From assembly GCA_964353865.1 (NCBI GenBank), contig CAYGXJ010000064.1, positions 1 through 63,598 of the forward strand: a stretch of 63,598 nucleotides of DNA, given 5' to 3'. The stretch comes from RBG-16-64-43 sp964353865 (GTDB lineage: Bacteria > Chloroflexota > Anaerolineae > Anaerolineales > RBG-16-64-43). The notes under the pieces were generated by a model. It was not told the origin of the DNA. It saw only the letters and a program-made list of their open reading frames with translations, and did no database searches. Positions 50,233 through 57,955 of the stretch are shown in pieces. The position numbers were made by a program, and so were the translations under genes. How positions within the stretch are numbered: the first letter of the stretch is position 1; the number at the start of each line of letters is the position of its first letter.

Positions 50233-50590
50233 GTGCATCCTGAGGTTGCTCGGACAACCCCTATTGCGTGACTACCGGGAGTACTCCTAAGACTCCGCCC
50301 CTGACCTCGCCCCACAGCGTGGGGAGGGGAAGCGATTCCTAAGGGATTGTTTGGCCGCGCAGCGGCTGTGCGTACCCCGACGGGGCAATTCTTACCCTCT
50401 CCGGAGGTGAAGCTTGGGTTGCGGAGTGAGGTGAAAGCCACACCGCTTAGCCTCGTGCGGCGTGCAGCACATAGGTCTAGACTGCGCTCGGCAGGCGTCG
50501 GTGTCTCCGACGCCTTGCGTTATCCGGCGAGGGGAGGCGGTGGACGTTTGCTCCCGGCGCGCTTATGAGGCGAGTGGCAAGAGGTCTCAC
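50233..50590. other. Intergenic region, nothing recognised
   Basis: This 358-bp spacer separates the RpiR gene from the FAH-family gene. It has several short GC-rich inverted repeats (for example CCCCACAGCGTGGGG near 50310-50324) but no supported gene. Confidence 0.35.
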
Positions 50591-51400
50591 ATGAGAATCG
50601 TGCGCTTCGCGCCGGCGGAGGGAGGCCCGCCCAAGTACGGCTGGGCTGAGGGCGATCGCGCCGGGCTGATCACGGGTGACCCGTTCGGCGCGTATCGCCG
50701 TGAGGACCTGCGAATGGCCCTCGGCGATCTTCAGCTTCTGGCGCCGCTCGTGCCAGGCAAGATCGTGTGCGTGGCGCGCAACTACCTAGCTCACGCGCAC
50801 GAACACGGCGTGGAGATGCCCGAGGTGCCACTGCTGTTCCTCAAGCCGCCCTCGGCGGTGATCGGCCCCGGGCAGGCGATCGAGCTGCCGCCGCAATCGG
50901 ACCGCATCGAGCACGAGGCCGAACTGGCGGTGGTGATCGGCCGGCGTGCGCGCGATGTGACCCCGGAGGAAGCCGCCGCGCACATCCTGGGTTACACCGT
51001 GGCCAACGACGTCACCGCGCGCGATCTGCAGCAGCGCGACGGCCAATGGACTCGGGCCAAAGGCTTCGACACGTTTTGCCCGCTCGGGCCGTGGATTGAA
51101 ACGGCGGTCGACCCGGCGGGTTTGCGTATCGTCTGCCGAGTCAACGGCGTCATCCGCCAGATGGCTTCCACCCAGGACATGGTCTTCTCGGTGCCGCAAT
51201 TGGTGGCCTACATTTCGGGGGTGATGACCCTCGAGGCGGGGGACGTGGTGCTGAGCGGCACGCCGGAAGGCGTGGGCCAACTAGCCGAGGGAGATGCCAT
51301 CGAGATCGAGATCCAGGGCATTGGCATGCTGCGCAACGTGGTGCGCTTGGCGGCTCTCGGGCGCGTTGCCTCGCCGGCGGCCCGGAGATCCATCAGTTGA
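50591..51400 (+). CDS. Fumarylacetoacetate hydrolase family protein
   Basis: A 269-residue FAH-family enzyme. It carries the catalytic His and metal-binding segments: CVARNYLAHAHEHG, PLLFLKPPSAVIGPG, EHEAELAVVIGRRARDV (metal Glu pair), GYTVANDVTARDLQ, AKGFDTFCPLGPWI and SGTPEGVGQL. Members hydrolyse or hydrate 2-keto acids such as acylpyruvates. The first 60 residues are the usual N-terminal subdomain. The ATG has a modest GAGG site. It ends 10 bases before the dCTP deaminase gene, so the two may be cotranscribed. Confidence 0.88.
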   Translation: MRIVRFAPAEGGPPKYGWAEGDRAGLITGDPFGAYRREDLRMALGDLQLLAPLVPGKIVCVARNYLAHAHEHGVEMPEVPLLFLKPPSAVIGPGQAIELPPQSDRIEHEAELAVVIGRRARDVTPEEAAAHILGYTVANDVTARDLQQRDGQWTRAKGFDTFCPLGPWIETAVDPAGLRIVCRVNGVIRQMASTQDMVFSVPQLVAYISGVMTLEAGDVVLSGTPEGVGQLAEGDAIEIEIQGIGMLRNVVRLAALGRVASPAARRSIS

Positions 51401-51410
51401 GGAGAGAGGT

Positions 51411-51965
51411 ATGGGACTGAAACCCGATCACTGGATCAAGCGCATGGCCCGCGAGCAGCGCATGATCGAACCGTTCGAGGAAGCACAGGTGCGCGATGGG
51501 GTGATTTCCTATGGAGTCTCGAGCTACGGCTACGACATCCGCGTGGCAGACGAATTCAAGATCTTCACCAACGTCCACTCAACCATCGTCGACCCGAAGA
51601 ACTTCGACCCGCGGTCGATGGTGGATTTCAGGGGCGCCGTCTGCACTATTCCTCCCAATTCCTTCGCCCTGGCGCGCACGGTTGAATACTTCCGCATTCC
51701 GCGCGGGGTGCTGACCGTGTGCGTGGGCAAGAGTTCCTACGCGCGTTGCGGGATCATCGTCAACGTCACGCCCTTCGAGCCCGAGTGGGAGGGCTACGTG
51801 ACGCTGGAAATCTCCAACACCACGCCGCTGCCTGCGCGCATCTACGCCAATGAGGGAATCGCCCAGGTGCTGTTCTTCGAGGGCGACGAGCCGTGCGAGG
51901 TTTCGTACGCCGACAAGCGCGGCAAATACCAGCGCCAGACAACGATTGTTCTGCCCAAAGTGTAG
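51411..51965 (+). CDS. dcd: dCTP deaminase
   Basis: Dcd converts dCTP to dUTP for dTMP synthesis. The 184-residue protein has ISYGVSSYGYDIRV, VPPNS-like IPPNSFALART, VCVGKSSYARCGIIVNVTPFEPEWEGYVTLEISNTTPLP with the catalytic Glu in the last part, and the C-terminal YADKRGKYQRQ. The length matches the monofunctional enzyme. The RBS GGAGAGAGGT precedes the ATG. Confidence 0.94.
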   Translation: MGLKPDHWIKRMAREQRMIEPFEEAQVRDGVISYGVSSYGYDIRVADEFKIFTNVHSTIVDPKNFDPRSMVDFRGAVCTIPPNSFALARTVEYFRIPRGVLTVCVGKSSYARCGIIVNVTPFEPEWEGYVTLEISNTTPLPARIYANEGIAQVLFFEGDEPCEVSYADKRGKYQRQTTIVLPKV

Positions 51966-51997
51966 CCACTCACTACGAAGAGGAGGCGCCAAAGGTG

Positions 51998-52026
51998 CCC
52001 GCTGCCTCAACAGGCGAGGCGGCGGG
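51998..52026 (+). terminator. Terminator hairpin after dcd
   Basis: An 11-bp stem CCCGCTGCCTC / GAGGCGGCGGG (one G-U pair) with a 7-nt loop lies 33 bases after the dcd stop. It is followed by TGATTTCG. Confidence 0.5.
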
Positions 52027-52224
52027 TGATTTCGAGTCCCCGGGAGTGGACCTGTAAGAGGGCATAGCATGCCTTGTGCCTGACCCTCTGCGGCCGATGT
52101 GCGCATGTGTTCCCGCGCTCGATCGAACTCGACCGTGTGACTCCGTCGGGAACTGTTCTGGGTGTTGCGCGCGAGGGAGATGGACCCTGGGCTCCCGGAC
52201 TTCATCTCCGTACGCTGTAGCACG

Positions 52225-52794
52225 CTATTCAACCGACACCAGATCGCGTATCTTCTCGAGCAGCGTCGGACCAATTCCCGAGACGCGCGGCAGATCTTCC
52301 ACTCGGGTAAAAGGCCCGTGTCGTTCGCGTTCATCGATGATGCGCTGAGCGAGGGTCAGGCCGATGCCGGGGAGAGTGTCCAACTCGGCCAGGCTGGCGG
52401 TGTTGACGTTGACTCGGTGATCGGGGGCGGGCGCTGTGGCTGCGGGCAGGGCCCCGGGCATGGGGGTGGGCACGGCGGTGGGGCGGAAGCGGACCCGCAC
52501 CTCATCGCCCGCGATGAGCGGCGCGGCCAGGTTGAGGTCCTCCAGGTCGGCCTGCGGCAACAAGCCCCCGGCGGCCCGCAGTGCCTGCTCGACCAAGATT
52601 CCAGCGGGAGGGTTAAACACACCCGTGGCGCGCACTGCGCCGCCCACGAGCACTTGTATGCCGGGAGGATCGAGCGGCGGGAGGCGTTCGACCGGGCGCC
52701 CCGGGCTGCCGCGGGCCAGAATGAGGATAACAGCCGAAGCGATCAGCCCTGTGATCAGGCCGAAAAGGAACATGCCCCAGCCGGCCATATCCAC
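52225..52794 (-). CDS. comEA: ComEA-type DNA-uptake/helix-hairpin-helix protein
   Basis: A 189-residue membrane-anchored protein. It has an N-terminal membrane helix (FLFGLITGLIASAVILILA), an SLBB domain (IQVLVGGAVRATGVFNPPAG), a Pro/Ala linker, and two helix-hairpin-helix repeats (VNVNTASLAELDTLPGIGLT, LPRVSGIGPTLLEKI). This is the layout of ComEA, the DNA receptor for transformation. ComEC is not in the window. It is divergent from the DUF554 gene. Confidence 0.9.
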   Translation of the reverse strand: MDMAGWGMFLFGLITGLIASAVILILARGSPGRPVERLPPLDPPGIQVLVGGAVRATGVFNPPAGILVEQALRAAGGLLPQADLEDLNLAAPLIAGDEVRVRFRPTAVPTPMPGALPAATAPAPDHRVNVNTASLAELDTLPGIGLTLAQRIIDERERHGPFTRVEDLPRVSGIGPTLLEKIRDLVSVE

Positions 52795-52835
52795 CCCCTG
52801 GGGCCGCGCGCGAACGCCGCGTGCAGGCCCGCTGG

Positions 52836-52841
52836 TATAAT
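52836..52841 (+). promoter_or_regulatory. Extended -10 promoter of the DUF554 gene
   Basis: TGGTATAAT forms an extended -10 box ending at 52841. It is about 48 bases before the GTG start at 52890. No clear -35 is visible. Confidence 0.45.
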
Positions 52842-52889
52842 GGCGCGTCGTCCCTACTGTTCTACATCCATCACAGGGCGGAGCGGCGA

Positions 52890-53603
52890 GTGACCGGCAC
52901 CCTCATCAACGTGGCCTTGATTGTCGCGGGGAGTGTCCTGGGGCTGCTCATGGGTGCGCGTTTGCCCGAGCGGCTGCGCTCCACGCTGATGGCGGGCATG
53001 GGCCTCTTCACCCTGGGCCTCGGCCTGCAGCAGTTCCTCAAGACCGCCAACCCGATCCTCGTCCTGGTCAGTATCGTCCTCGGCAGCTTGCTCGGCGAGG
53101 CCGCGCGACTGGAAGACCGGCTGCAAGGCCTCGGCGCGTGGCTGGAGGGGCGCCTCGGGCGCGCCTCGGTGGGCGCCTCTTCTCGCTTCGTGCAGGGGTT
53201 TCTTACGGCCAGCCTGCTGTATTGCGTCGGACCGATGGCCATCCTCGGATCCATACAGGACGGCCTGACTGGGGACTTCCGCCTGCTGGCGACCAAAGGC
53301 GTGATGGACGGCATCGCCTCGCTGACGCTGGCCTCGACGCTCGGGGTGGGAGTGATGCTTTCATCGCTGCCGCTGTTCATCTACCAGGGTGCGCTGACGC
53401 TGCTGGCCGGCTTGGCGCAGGCGGCGCTGACGCCGGCGATGATTTCCGAACTCACAGCCACCGGCGGGGTGATGATGATGGGCATTGCCCTCAATTTGCT
53501 CGAAGTGCGCCGCGTTCGCGTGGGCAACATGCTTCCGGCGTTGGTCGTTGCGCCGCTCCTCGTCTGGCTGATCGCGTGCCTAGGTTTCTCGATCGCGCTG
53601 TGA
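52890..53603 (+). CDS. DUF554 family membrane protein
   Basis: A 237-residue polytopic protein of the DUF554 family. Family marks are GTLINVALIVAGSVLGLLMG at the start, LLYCVGPMAILGSIQDGLTGD in the middle and TATGGVMMMGIALNLLEVR near the end. It has about seven helices and no established function; transport has been suggested for the family. I take the GTG at 52890 as the start because it begins the family domain and follows GGAG. An earlier in-frame start would not be membrane-like. Confidence 0.88.
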   Translation: MTGTLINVALIVAGSVLGLLMGARLPERLRSTLMAGMGLFTLGLGLQQFLKTANPILVLVSIVLGSLLGEAARLEDRLQGLGAWLEGRLGRASVGASSRFVQGFLTASLLYCVGPMAILGSIQDGLTGDFRLLATKGVMDGIASLTLASTLGVGVMLSSLPLFIYQGALTLLAGLAQAALTPAMISELTATGGVMMMGIALNLLEVRRVRVGNMLPALVVAPLLVWLIACLGFSIAL

Positions 53604-53623
53604 GGCATCGCCCCATTGAATGG

Positions 53624-53654
53624 CACAAGCGGGCTGCACAGCAGCCCGCTTGTG
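53624..53654. terminator. Bidirectional terminator hairpin
   Basis: A perfect 14-bp stem CACAAGCGGGCTGC / GCAGCCCGCTTGTG with an ACA loop lies between the convergent DUF554 and DsbA-like genes. There is little U-tract, but the stem is very strong. Confidence 0.65.
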
Positions 53655-53678
53655 ATTCGTGACCTGGCCGGCCGTGCA

Positions 53679-54419
53679 CTAACTGCCGATTTTCGCGAGT
53701 TCCGCCTCGATGACTTTCTGGAACTCCGAGAAGGGCAGGGCGCCCTGGACGAGCTGCCCATTGATGATGAAGGATGGCGTGGAAGGGATGCCCAGCGACT
53801 GGCCGCGTGCCTTGTCCTGATTGATCTGGTCGTCGTAACGCCCCGAACTCAGGCACGAGCGGAACTTGCCCTCATCCAGCCCAAGCACCTGGGCAAAGGC
53901 CAGCAACCGCCTGTCGGTGTAGTCGCCCACGTTCTCGGCGGTATGGTTGGCGAAGAGCATGTCGTGATAATCCCAGAAGCGTTCCTGTTCGGCGGCGCAC
54001 ATCGAGGCCCGTGCCGCACTCATCGATTCGGGCCCAATGATCACGAAGTTGCGGTAGATGAAGCGGACTTTCCCGGTGGCCACGTACTGTTCGGTGATCT
54101 GACGCCCCGCGTCAGCGGCGAATACGCCACAGTACGGTCATTGAAAGTCCGAGAATTCTTCGATCACCACCGGTGCATTGGGGTCGCCCATCTCGCGGCC
54201 GCTGGCCATCGGGACGGCTTCGGGTGTGATCGAGACAATCGCGCCCACCGGGCGCGTGTTTTGCCAGATGATAAATGCCGCCACCAGCACTGCCAGCCCG
54301 CCGACGATGGCCAAGAATGAAAGCTGCCGCCGGCGCGCCGAACGGCGGCGTCGATCGCGCATCTCTTCGCGCTTTGACATGAGACCTCCCGGAACCGGAT
54401 TGGGCCGAGTCTGCCACAA
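53679..54419 (-). CDS. Predicted selenoprotein: membrane-anchored DsbA-like thiol-disulfide oxidoreductase (UGA = Sec94)
   Basis: Read through one TGA (54140-54138), this frame encodes 246 residues: a basic N-terminus and membrane anchor (residues about 20-41), then a DsbA-type thioredoxin fold. The motif FSDFQ-(UGA)-PYCGVF places the UGA exactly at the first Cys of CxxC, giving Sec94-Pro-Tyr-Cys97. Downstream, the helical insert (MCAAEQERFWDYHDMLF) and cis-Pro strand (GIPSTPSFIINGQ) are intact, so the gene is not decaying. A hairpin suited to a bacterial SECIS follows the UGA. The RBS GGGAGG precedes ATG 54419. The alternative is a nonsense mutation or base-call error in a Cys TGC/TGT codon. 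SelA/B/C genes are outside this window. Confidence 0.8.
54099..54115 (-). promoter_or_regulatory. Candidate bacterial SECIS hairpin
   Basis: On the minus strand CTGACGC (54115-54109), loop GGG, GCGTCAG (54105-54099) form a perfect 7-bp stem. The loop starts 30 nt after the UGA, inside the spacing I recall for bacterial SECIS elements, and it carries the G expected at the loop start. A smaller hairpin, GGCG-TATT-CGCC (54128-54117), lies between. Confidence 0.65.
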
Positions 54420-54527
54420 AGGATGCCGTCTGTCCAGGTCCGAGCCTGAGGCCGAGCCTGAGGCTCCGACCGCATTCGGTTGTGAATTGGCTGGGGCAGG
54501 GTACGTGCGGCAGGCGCAACCGCGGCC

Positions 54528-55403
54528 TCAGACGCCCTCCGGCGGCGCGGAAGGTTCCAGGTTCAAAGAGTAAACCGTCACCGGGCGGCCTCTGCCGCCG
54601 AAGCTGAGCGCCTGATAGAGCTTGAGCGAGGCGTAGTTTTCGATTTGGGTATTGACCGTGAGGTGACCCGCGGCCTGCCGGCCTGCCTGCTGCAGCAAGT
54701 GAAGGGTCAGCGCGCGCCCGATGCCCTTGCGCTGCCAACCCGGGGCGGTTGCCAGCCGCGCCAGGTGCAGCCGCCCCTGAGACTGCGTGGCGAGCAGGTA
54801 ACCAACGGCCTCCGCCTGGTGGAGGGCAACGGCGCTCACAGCCGATGCATTGAATGTCGCTTCAAGCGCCTCGCGGTCCATCTGCCATGGCGGATTGAAG
54901 GCGAGGTTGTCGAGCGCAATCACCTCGGGGAGATCCGCGGTCTGCATCTGGCGCAGCTCAACACCGGGCAGTACATCGGGCGGCTCAGCCCGCTCGCCGA
55001 AGTAAGTCAGCGTGACCACCTCGCTCGATTGCCGGAAACCCGCAGCGAGCAAGATGGCGGCGAACGACGCCTCGCTGGTCATGGCCCAGACGCGGCGCAC
55101 GCCGAGCTCGATCAGTGCCTGGCGCGCGGCCTCCCACAACGTCTGCCAAGAGACCTGCGGTGCTTGTCCCTTGCCGCAGGCAAATGCCTGCACCCATGCC
55201 ACGCCCAGGCTATCCGGAGCCGCCACGATCGCGGCGTGGGTGCGCCCGTGGCTATCGGCTAGCTGCAGCGAGACCGGCCGGCCGACCCAGCGCGCAGGGT
55301 TGAGCCAACCGACGTGGAGGTGAGCTAACGGGGCGTGATCGATCCACCAGGCGAGCGAGTCGCGCTCCGCCGCAAATATTGGCTGAAGGCGCAGGCCGGG
55401 CAT
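54528..55403 (-). CDS. GNAT family N-acetyltransferase, probable tandem domain
   Basis: A 291-residue protein. The C-terminal half (residues about 140-285) is a GNAT domain with the acetyl-CoA motif RLATAPGWQRKGIGRAL and VNTQIENYASLKLYQALSF. The N-terminal half has a weaker GNAT-like pattern (AWVQAFACGKGQ, LWEAARQALIELGVRRVWAMT) and is probably a degenerate copy. The ATG at 55403 lies 4 bases after the preceding HTH gene stop, so it is likely cotranslated. The substrate is unknown. Confidence 0.8.
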   Translation of the reverse strand: MPGLRLQPIFAAERDSLAWWIDHAPLAHLHVGWLNPARWVGRPVSLQLADSHGRTHAAIVAAPDSLGVAWVQAFACGKGQAPQVSWQTLWEAARQALIELGVRRVWAMTSEASFAAILLAAGFRQSSEVVTLTYFGERAEPPDVLPGVELRQMQTADLPEVIALDNLAFNPPWQMDREALEATFNASAVSAVALHQAEAVGYLLATQSQGRLHLARLATAPGWQRKGIGRALTLHLLQQAGRQAAGHLTVNTQIENYASLKLYQALSFGGRGRPVTVYSLNLEPSAPPEGV

Positions 55404-55407
55404 GGGG

Positions 55408-56082
55408 CTAAAGGGTAATCTCGAGCAGGCCCTCGGCAATACTGCGTAGGCGTTCCGCCGAGAGCTGGCTCATACGCATCGCCAGGCGCAGGTACGGCTC
55501 GTTGACCGGTTGGGTGACGAAATCGCGCACGTCCGGCGCCATGCGGCCGAATTGGTCGAACGAATCGAGCAAGGACACGCGCTCGCCCACCGGCCCGCTG
55601 GCAATGAAGAAGGATCGCAGGGTCGTACCGAGGGCGGTGGCCAAATCCTCGAGCAGCGGGATCGGCACGGGCTGGCGGCCGGTTTCGAACCCAGCTAGGC
55701 GTGAAGTGCCCACGCCGGTTGCGGCCGCGAGGTCGTCGCGGGTCTTGCCCAGTTTCTTGCGCAATTCCACGAGGCGAGTGCCCACCATACGTTGGCGCAG
55801 CGCGATCAACTGAACGAAATCCGTGCGCGCCGGACGAGAGGCGGCCTCGGCCGAGCGAGTGCCGAGCAGCGTGCTGAGCGGCTGGTCGATCAGATAGGCC
55901 AGAACCTCGAGTTCGGGCAGAGATATCGGTCGGGCGCCTGTTTCATACGTCCTCAGACGGGCCGGGGAGACGCCCATAGCCTGGGCGCATTGGCGCCTGG
56001 TTTTGCCGCAGGCTTCGCGCGCCTCCTGCAGCCGAACGCCCAGCATCTTGCCTCGCAACTCGAGGGATCTTTGGGTTGGCAT
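55408..56082 (-). CDS. Tandem XRE-type helix-turn-helix regulator
   Basis: A 224-residue protein with two Cro/C1-type HTH domains of similar sequence: LGVRLQEAREACGKTRRQCA followed by GVSPARLRTYETG, and GTRLVELRKKLGKTRDDLAA followed by GVGTSRLAGFETG. The doubled domain should bind DNA as a pseudo-dimer within one chain. The C-terminal 60 residues have no known domain. A TATAAT box on the minus strand (56110-56105) lies about 23 bases before the start, with no strong -35. The gene is followed at once by the GNAT gene. Confidence 0.8.
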   Translation of the reverse strand: MPTQRSLELRGKMLGVRLQEAREACGKTRRQCAQAMGVSPARLRTYETGARPISLPELEVLAYLIDQPLSTLLGTRSAEAASRPARTDFVQLIALRQRMVGTRLVELRKKLGKTRDDLAAATGVGTSRLAGFETGRQPVPIPLLEDLATALGTTLRSFFIASGPVGERVSLLDSFDQFGRMAPDVRDFVTQPVNEPYLRLAMRMSQLSAERLRSIAEGLLEITL

Positions 56083-56315
56083 GTGCAATTCTCGGGTGCC
56101 GATGATTATAGCCCAGCCATCGCGGCCCGTGCCACCTGCCAAGGCGCAGGTCTTGCCGTGCCGACGCCCGGCAGCGAATCGATGCTCACCTGCCTGATGC
56201 TGCCCCTCATTCCCTGCGCCCAGGGAACGGAGGCCGCGCGATCCAACGCGGCTCGCCAGAAGGCTACGGCAACCAAGCGACTTGAGCGGCGCAACGACCC
56301 GCGGGGCGCCACTCG

Positions 56316-57632
56316 CTAACGCATGCGGGTTGAGATGGTATCGCCCTGGCTGCCGAGGACGACCGGCAGCCGGTAGCCAACGGATTCGAGACGAGCCGCA
56401 AAGAACGGCCGCTGCCCGGTGGGCCGCAGTTGGCCGGTCACCTTCCCTTGCGGGTTCAGACCCTCTTCGATGAAGCGGAAGACGTCCGCATGGACAATTG
56501 CCTCGCCCTCCATGCCGGCGATTTCGGTGATCCCCGAGAGCTTGTGCGTTCCATCGCGCAAGCGAGCGATCTGCACGACCATATCCACCGCCGTGGTGAT
56601 CTGCTCGCGGATCACGCGCGCGGGGATCGTTCCGCCGGCCATCTGGCACAAGGTCTCCAGGCGCGCGGTGGCCTCGCGCGGGGTGTTGGCTTGCAGAGCG
56701 AACAGGCAGCCCTCGTGGCCGGTGTTCATCGCCTCCAGCAGGTCGATCGCTCCGGGGCCGCGCAATTCGCCGACCACGATCCGGTCCGGATGCATGCGCA
56801 GCGCATTGCGGATCAAGTCACTCAAGGTGATCGCGCCGCGGCCTTCCGCGTTGGGCAGCCGCCCCTCCAAACGCAACAGGTGCGGGTGGCTGATTTGCAG
56901 TTCGCTCTTTTCTTCGAGCGCGAGAATTCGGTCGGAACCGGGCGCGCAGGCGGCGAGCGCGCTGAGAAAAGTCGTCTTGCCGGAACCGGGACCGCCGGCC
57001 ACAAGGATATTGAGACGTGCCGTGACGCACGCACGCAATAACTCTGCCATGTTTTGGGTGAGCGTGCCGAGCGCTACCAGATTCTCGAGGGTCAGCCGTT
57101 CGCGCGGCAACTTGCGGATGACCAGGGAAGGTCCATCCACGGCGGCCGGCGGCACGGCCACGTTGATATGCGAGCCATCTGCCAGGCGAGCTTCGACCAA
57201 CGGGTTGGATGCATCGGCGTGCAGGCCGATCGAGTAGAGCAGACGGTCAATCAGAACCTGAATGTACTCGGCGCGTTCGAACGAAACCGGCAGCATCTCC
57301 AGCCGTCCCTTGCGCTCGACAAAGACGGTGCCCGGGCCGTTGACCAGGATTTCGTTGACGCCCGGGTCCTCCATGAGCGGCTGCAACGGCCCCAGGCCGA
57401 ACAGCGACATCATCACCCGCCCAAAGAGCTCCTCGCGCCGGGTTTCGCTCAGGTTCAGGCGAGTCTGGGTGTAAGCCTGGGCCAGAATATCGCGCGCGCC
57501 CAGTTCGCGCGCGTAGCCGGGGCCCGCTTTTGGATCCTGATTGGCCTGCACCTGCTCGTGCAACCAGGTTTCCAGGCGCGCGGTTTCCTCAAGGCTGAGG
57601 GAGGCACCAGCCGGGGTGGGTCGCGAGGTCAT
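56316..57632 (-). CDS. cpaF: CpaF/TadA-type secretion ATPase
   Basis: A 438-residue hexameric ATPase of the type II/IV secretion superfamily. It has an N-terminal helical domain, the central PLMEDPGVNEILVNGPGTVFVE segment, Walker A LVAGGPGSGKTTFLSAL, the Asp box region ALEEKSEL, Walker B region RIVVGELRGPGAIDLLEAMNTGHEG and the His box near the end. CpaF drives Tad-type pilus assembly or related export. No other tad/cpa genes are present. It overlaps the upstream DUF6812-like gene by 4 bases. Confidence 0.9.
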   Translation of the reverse strand: MTSRPTPAGASLSLEETARLETWLHEQVQANQDPKAGPGYARELGARDILAQAYTQTRLNLSETRREELFGRVMMSLFGLGPLQPLMEDPGVNEILVNGPGTVFVERKGRLEMLPVSFERAEYIQVLIDRLLYSIGLHADASNPLVEARLADGSHINVAVPPAAVDGPSLVIRKLPRERLTLENLVALGTLTQNMAELLRACVTARLNILVAGGPGSGKTTFLSALAACAPGSDRILALEEKSELQISHPHLLRLEGRLPNAEGRGAITLSDLIRNALRMHPDRIVVGELRGPGAIDLLEAMNTGHEGCLFALQANTPREATARLETLCQMAGGTIPARVIREQITTAVDMVVQIARLRDGTHKLSGITEIAGMEGEAIVHADVFRFIEEGLNPQGKVTGQLRPTGQRPFFAARLESVGYRLPVVLGSQGDTISTRMR

Positions 57633-57928
57633 GGCCTGGTCTGCTCCTCGGCGCTGCTCTCGGAAGGAGCCAACCAGATAATGTGCTGCTTATTGATGGA
57701 GATGAAGGGGGTGCTGATCACCTCGCGTCCGTCGTTGCCGAGCAAGCGCGCATCCGTCACGGCCAGGAAGGGCTCAGCGCGGTTGAGTTCATCACTCACG
57801 CGATCGTCCGGCTGGACGTGCAGGTTGCCCTCGATGAGGTGGGTGGTTGTCTGGATCTTGGCCGCCACGGCTCGTTTGTGGACGACGGCGGTGAAGAACT
57901 TGCCTTTCGGGTCGGTGTAGCTGGGCAT
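57629..57928 (-). CDS. Small DUF6812-like protein
   Basis: A 99-residue soluble protein. It has a beta-strand pattern with TTHLIEGNLHVQPDDRVSDELN, then EPFLAVTDARLL and ISINKQHIIWLAP, which I associate with the DUF6812 family found next to secretion or signalling genes. It has no signal peptide. Its stop overlaps the cpaF start (ATGA) and it follows the histidine kinase on the same strand, suggesting a three-gene operon. A role as a regulator of CpaF is a guess. Confidence 0.55.
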   Translation of the reverse strand: MPSYTDPKGKFFTAVVHKRAVAAKIQTTTHLIEGNLHVQPDDRVSDELNRAEPFLAVTDARLLGNDGREVISTPFISINKQHIIWLAPSESSAEEQTRP

Positions 57929-57955
57929 TCTTCCCTCCCTGGCATGCGCCGTGCG

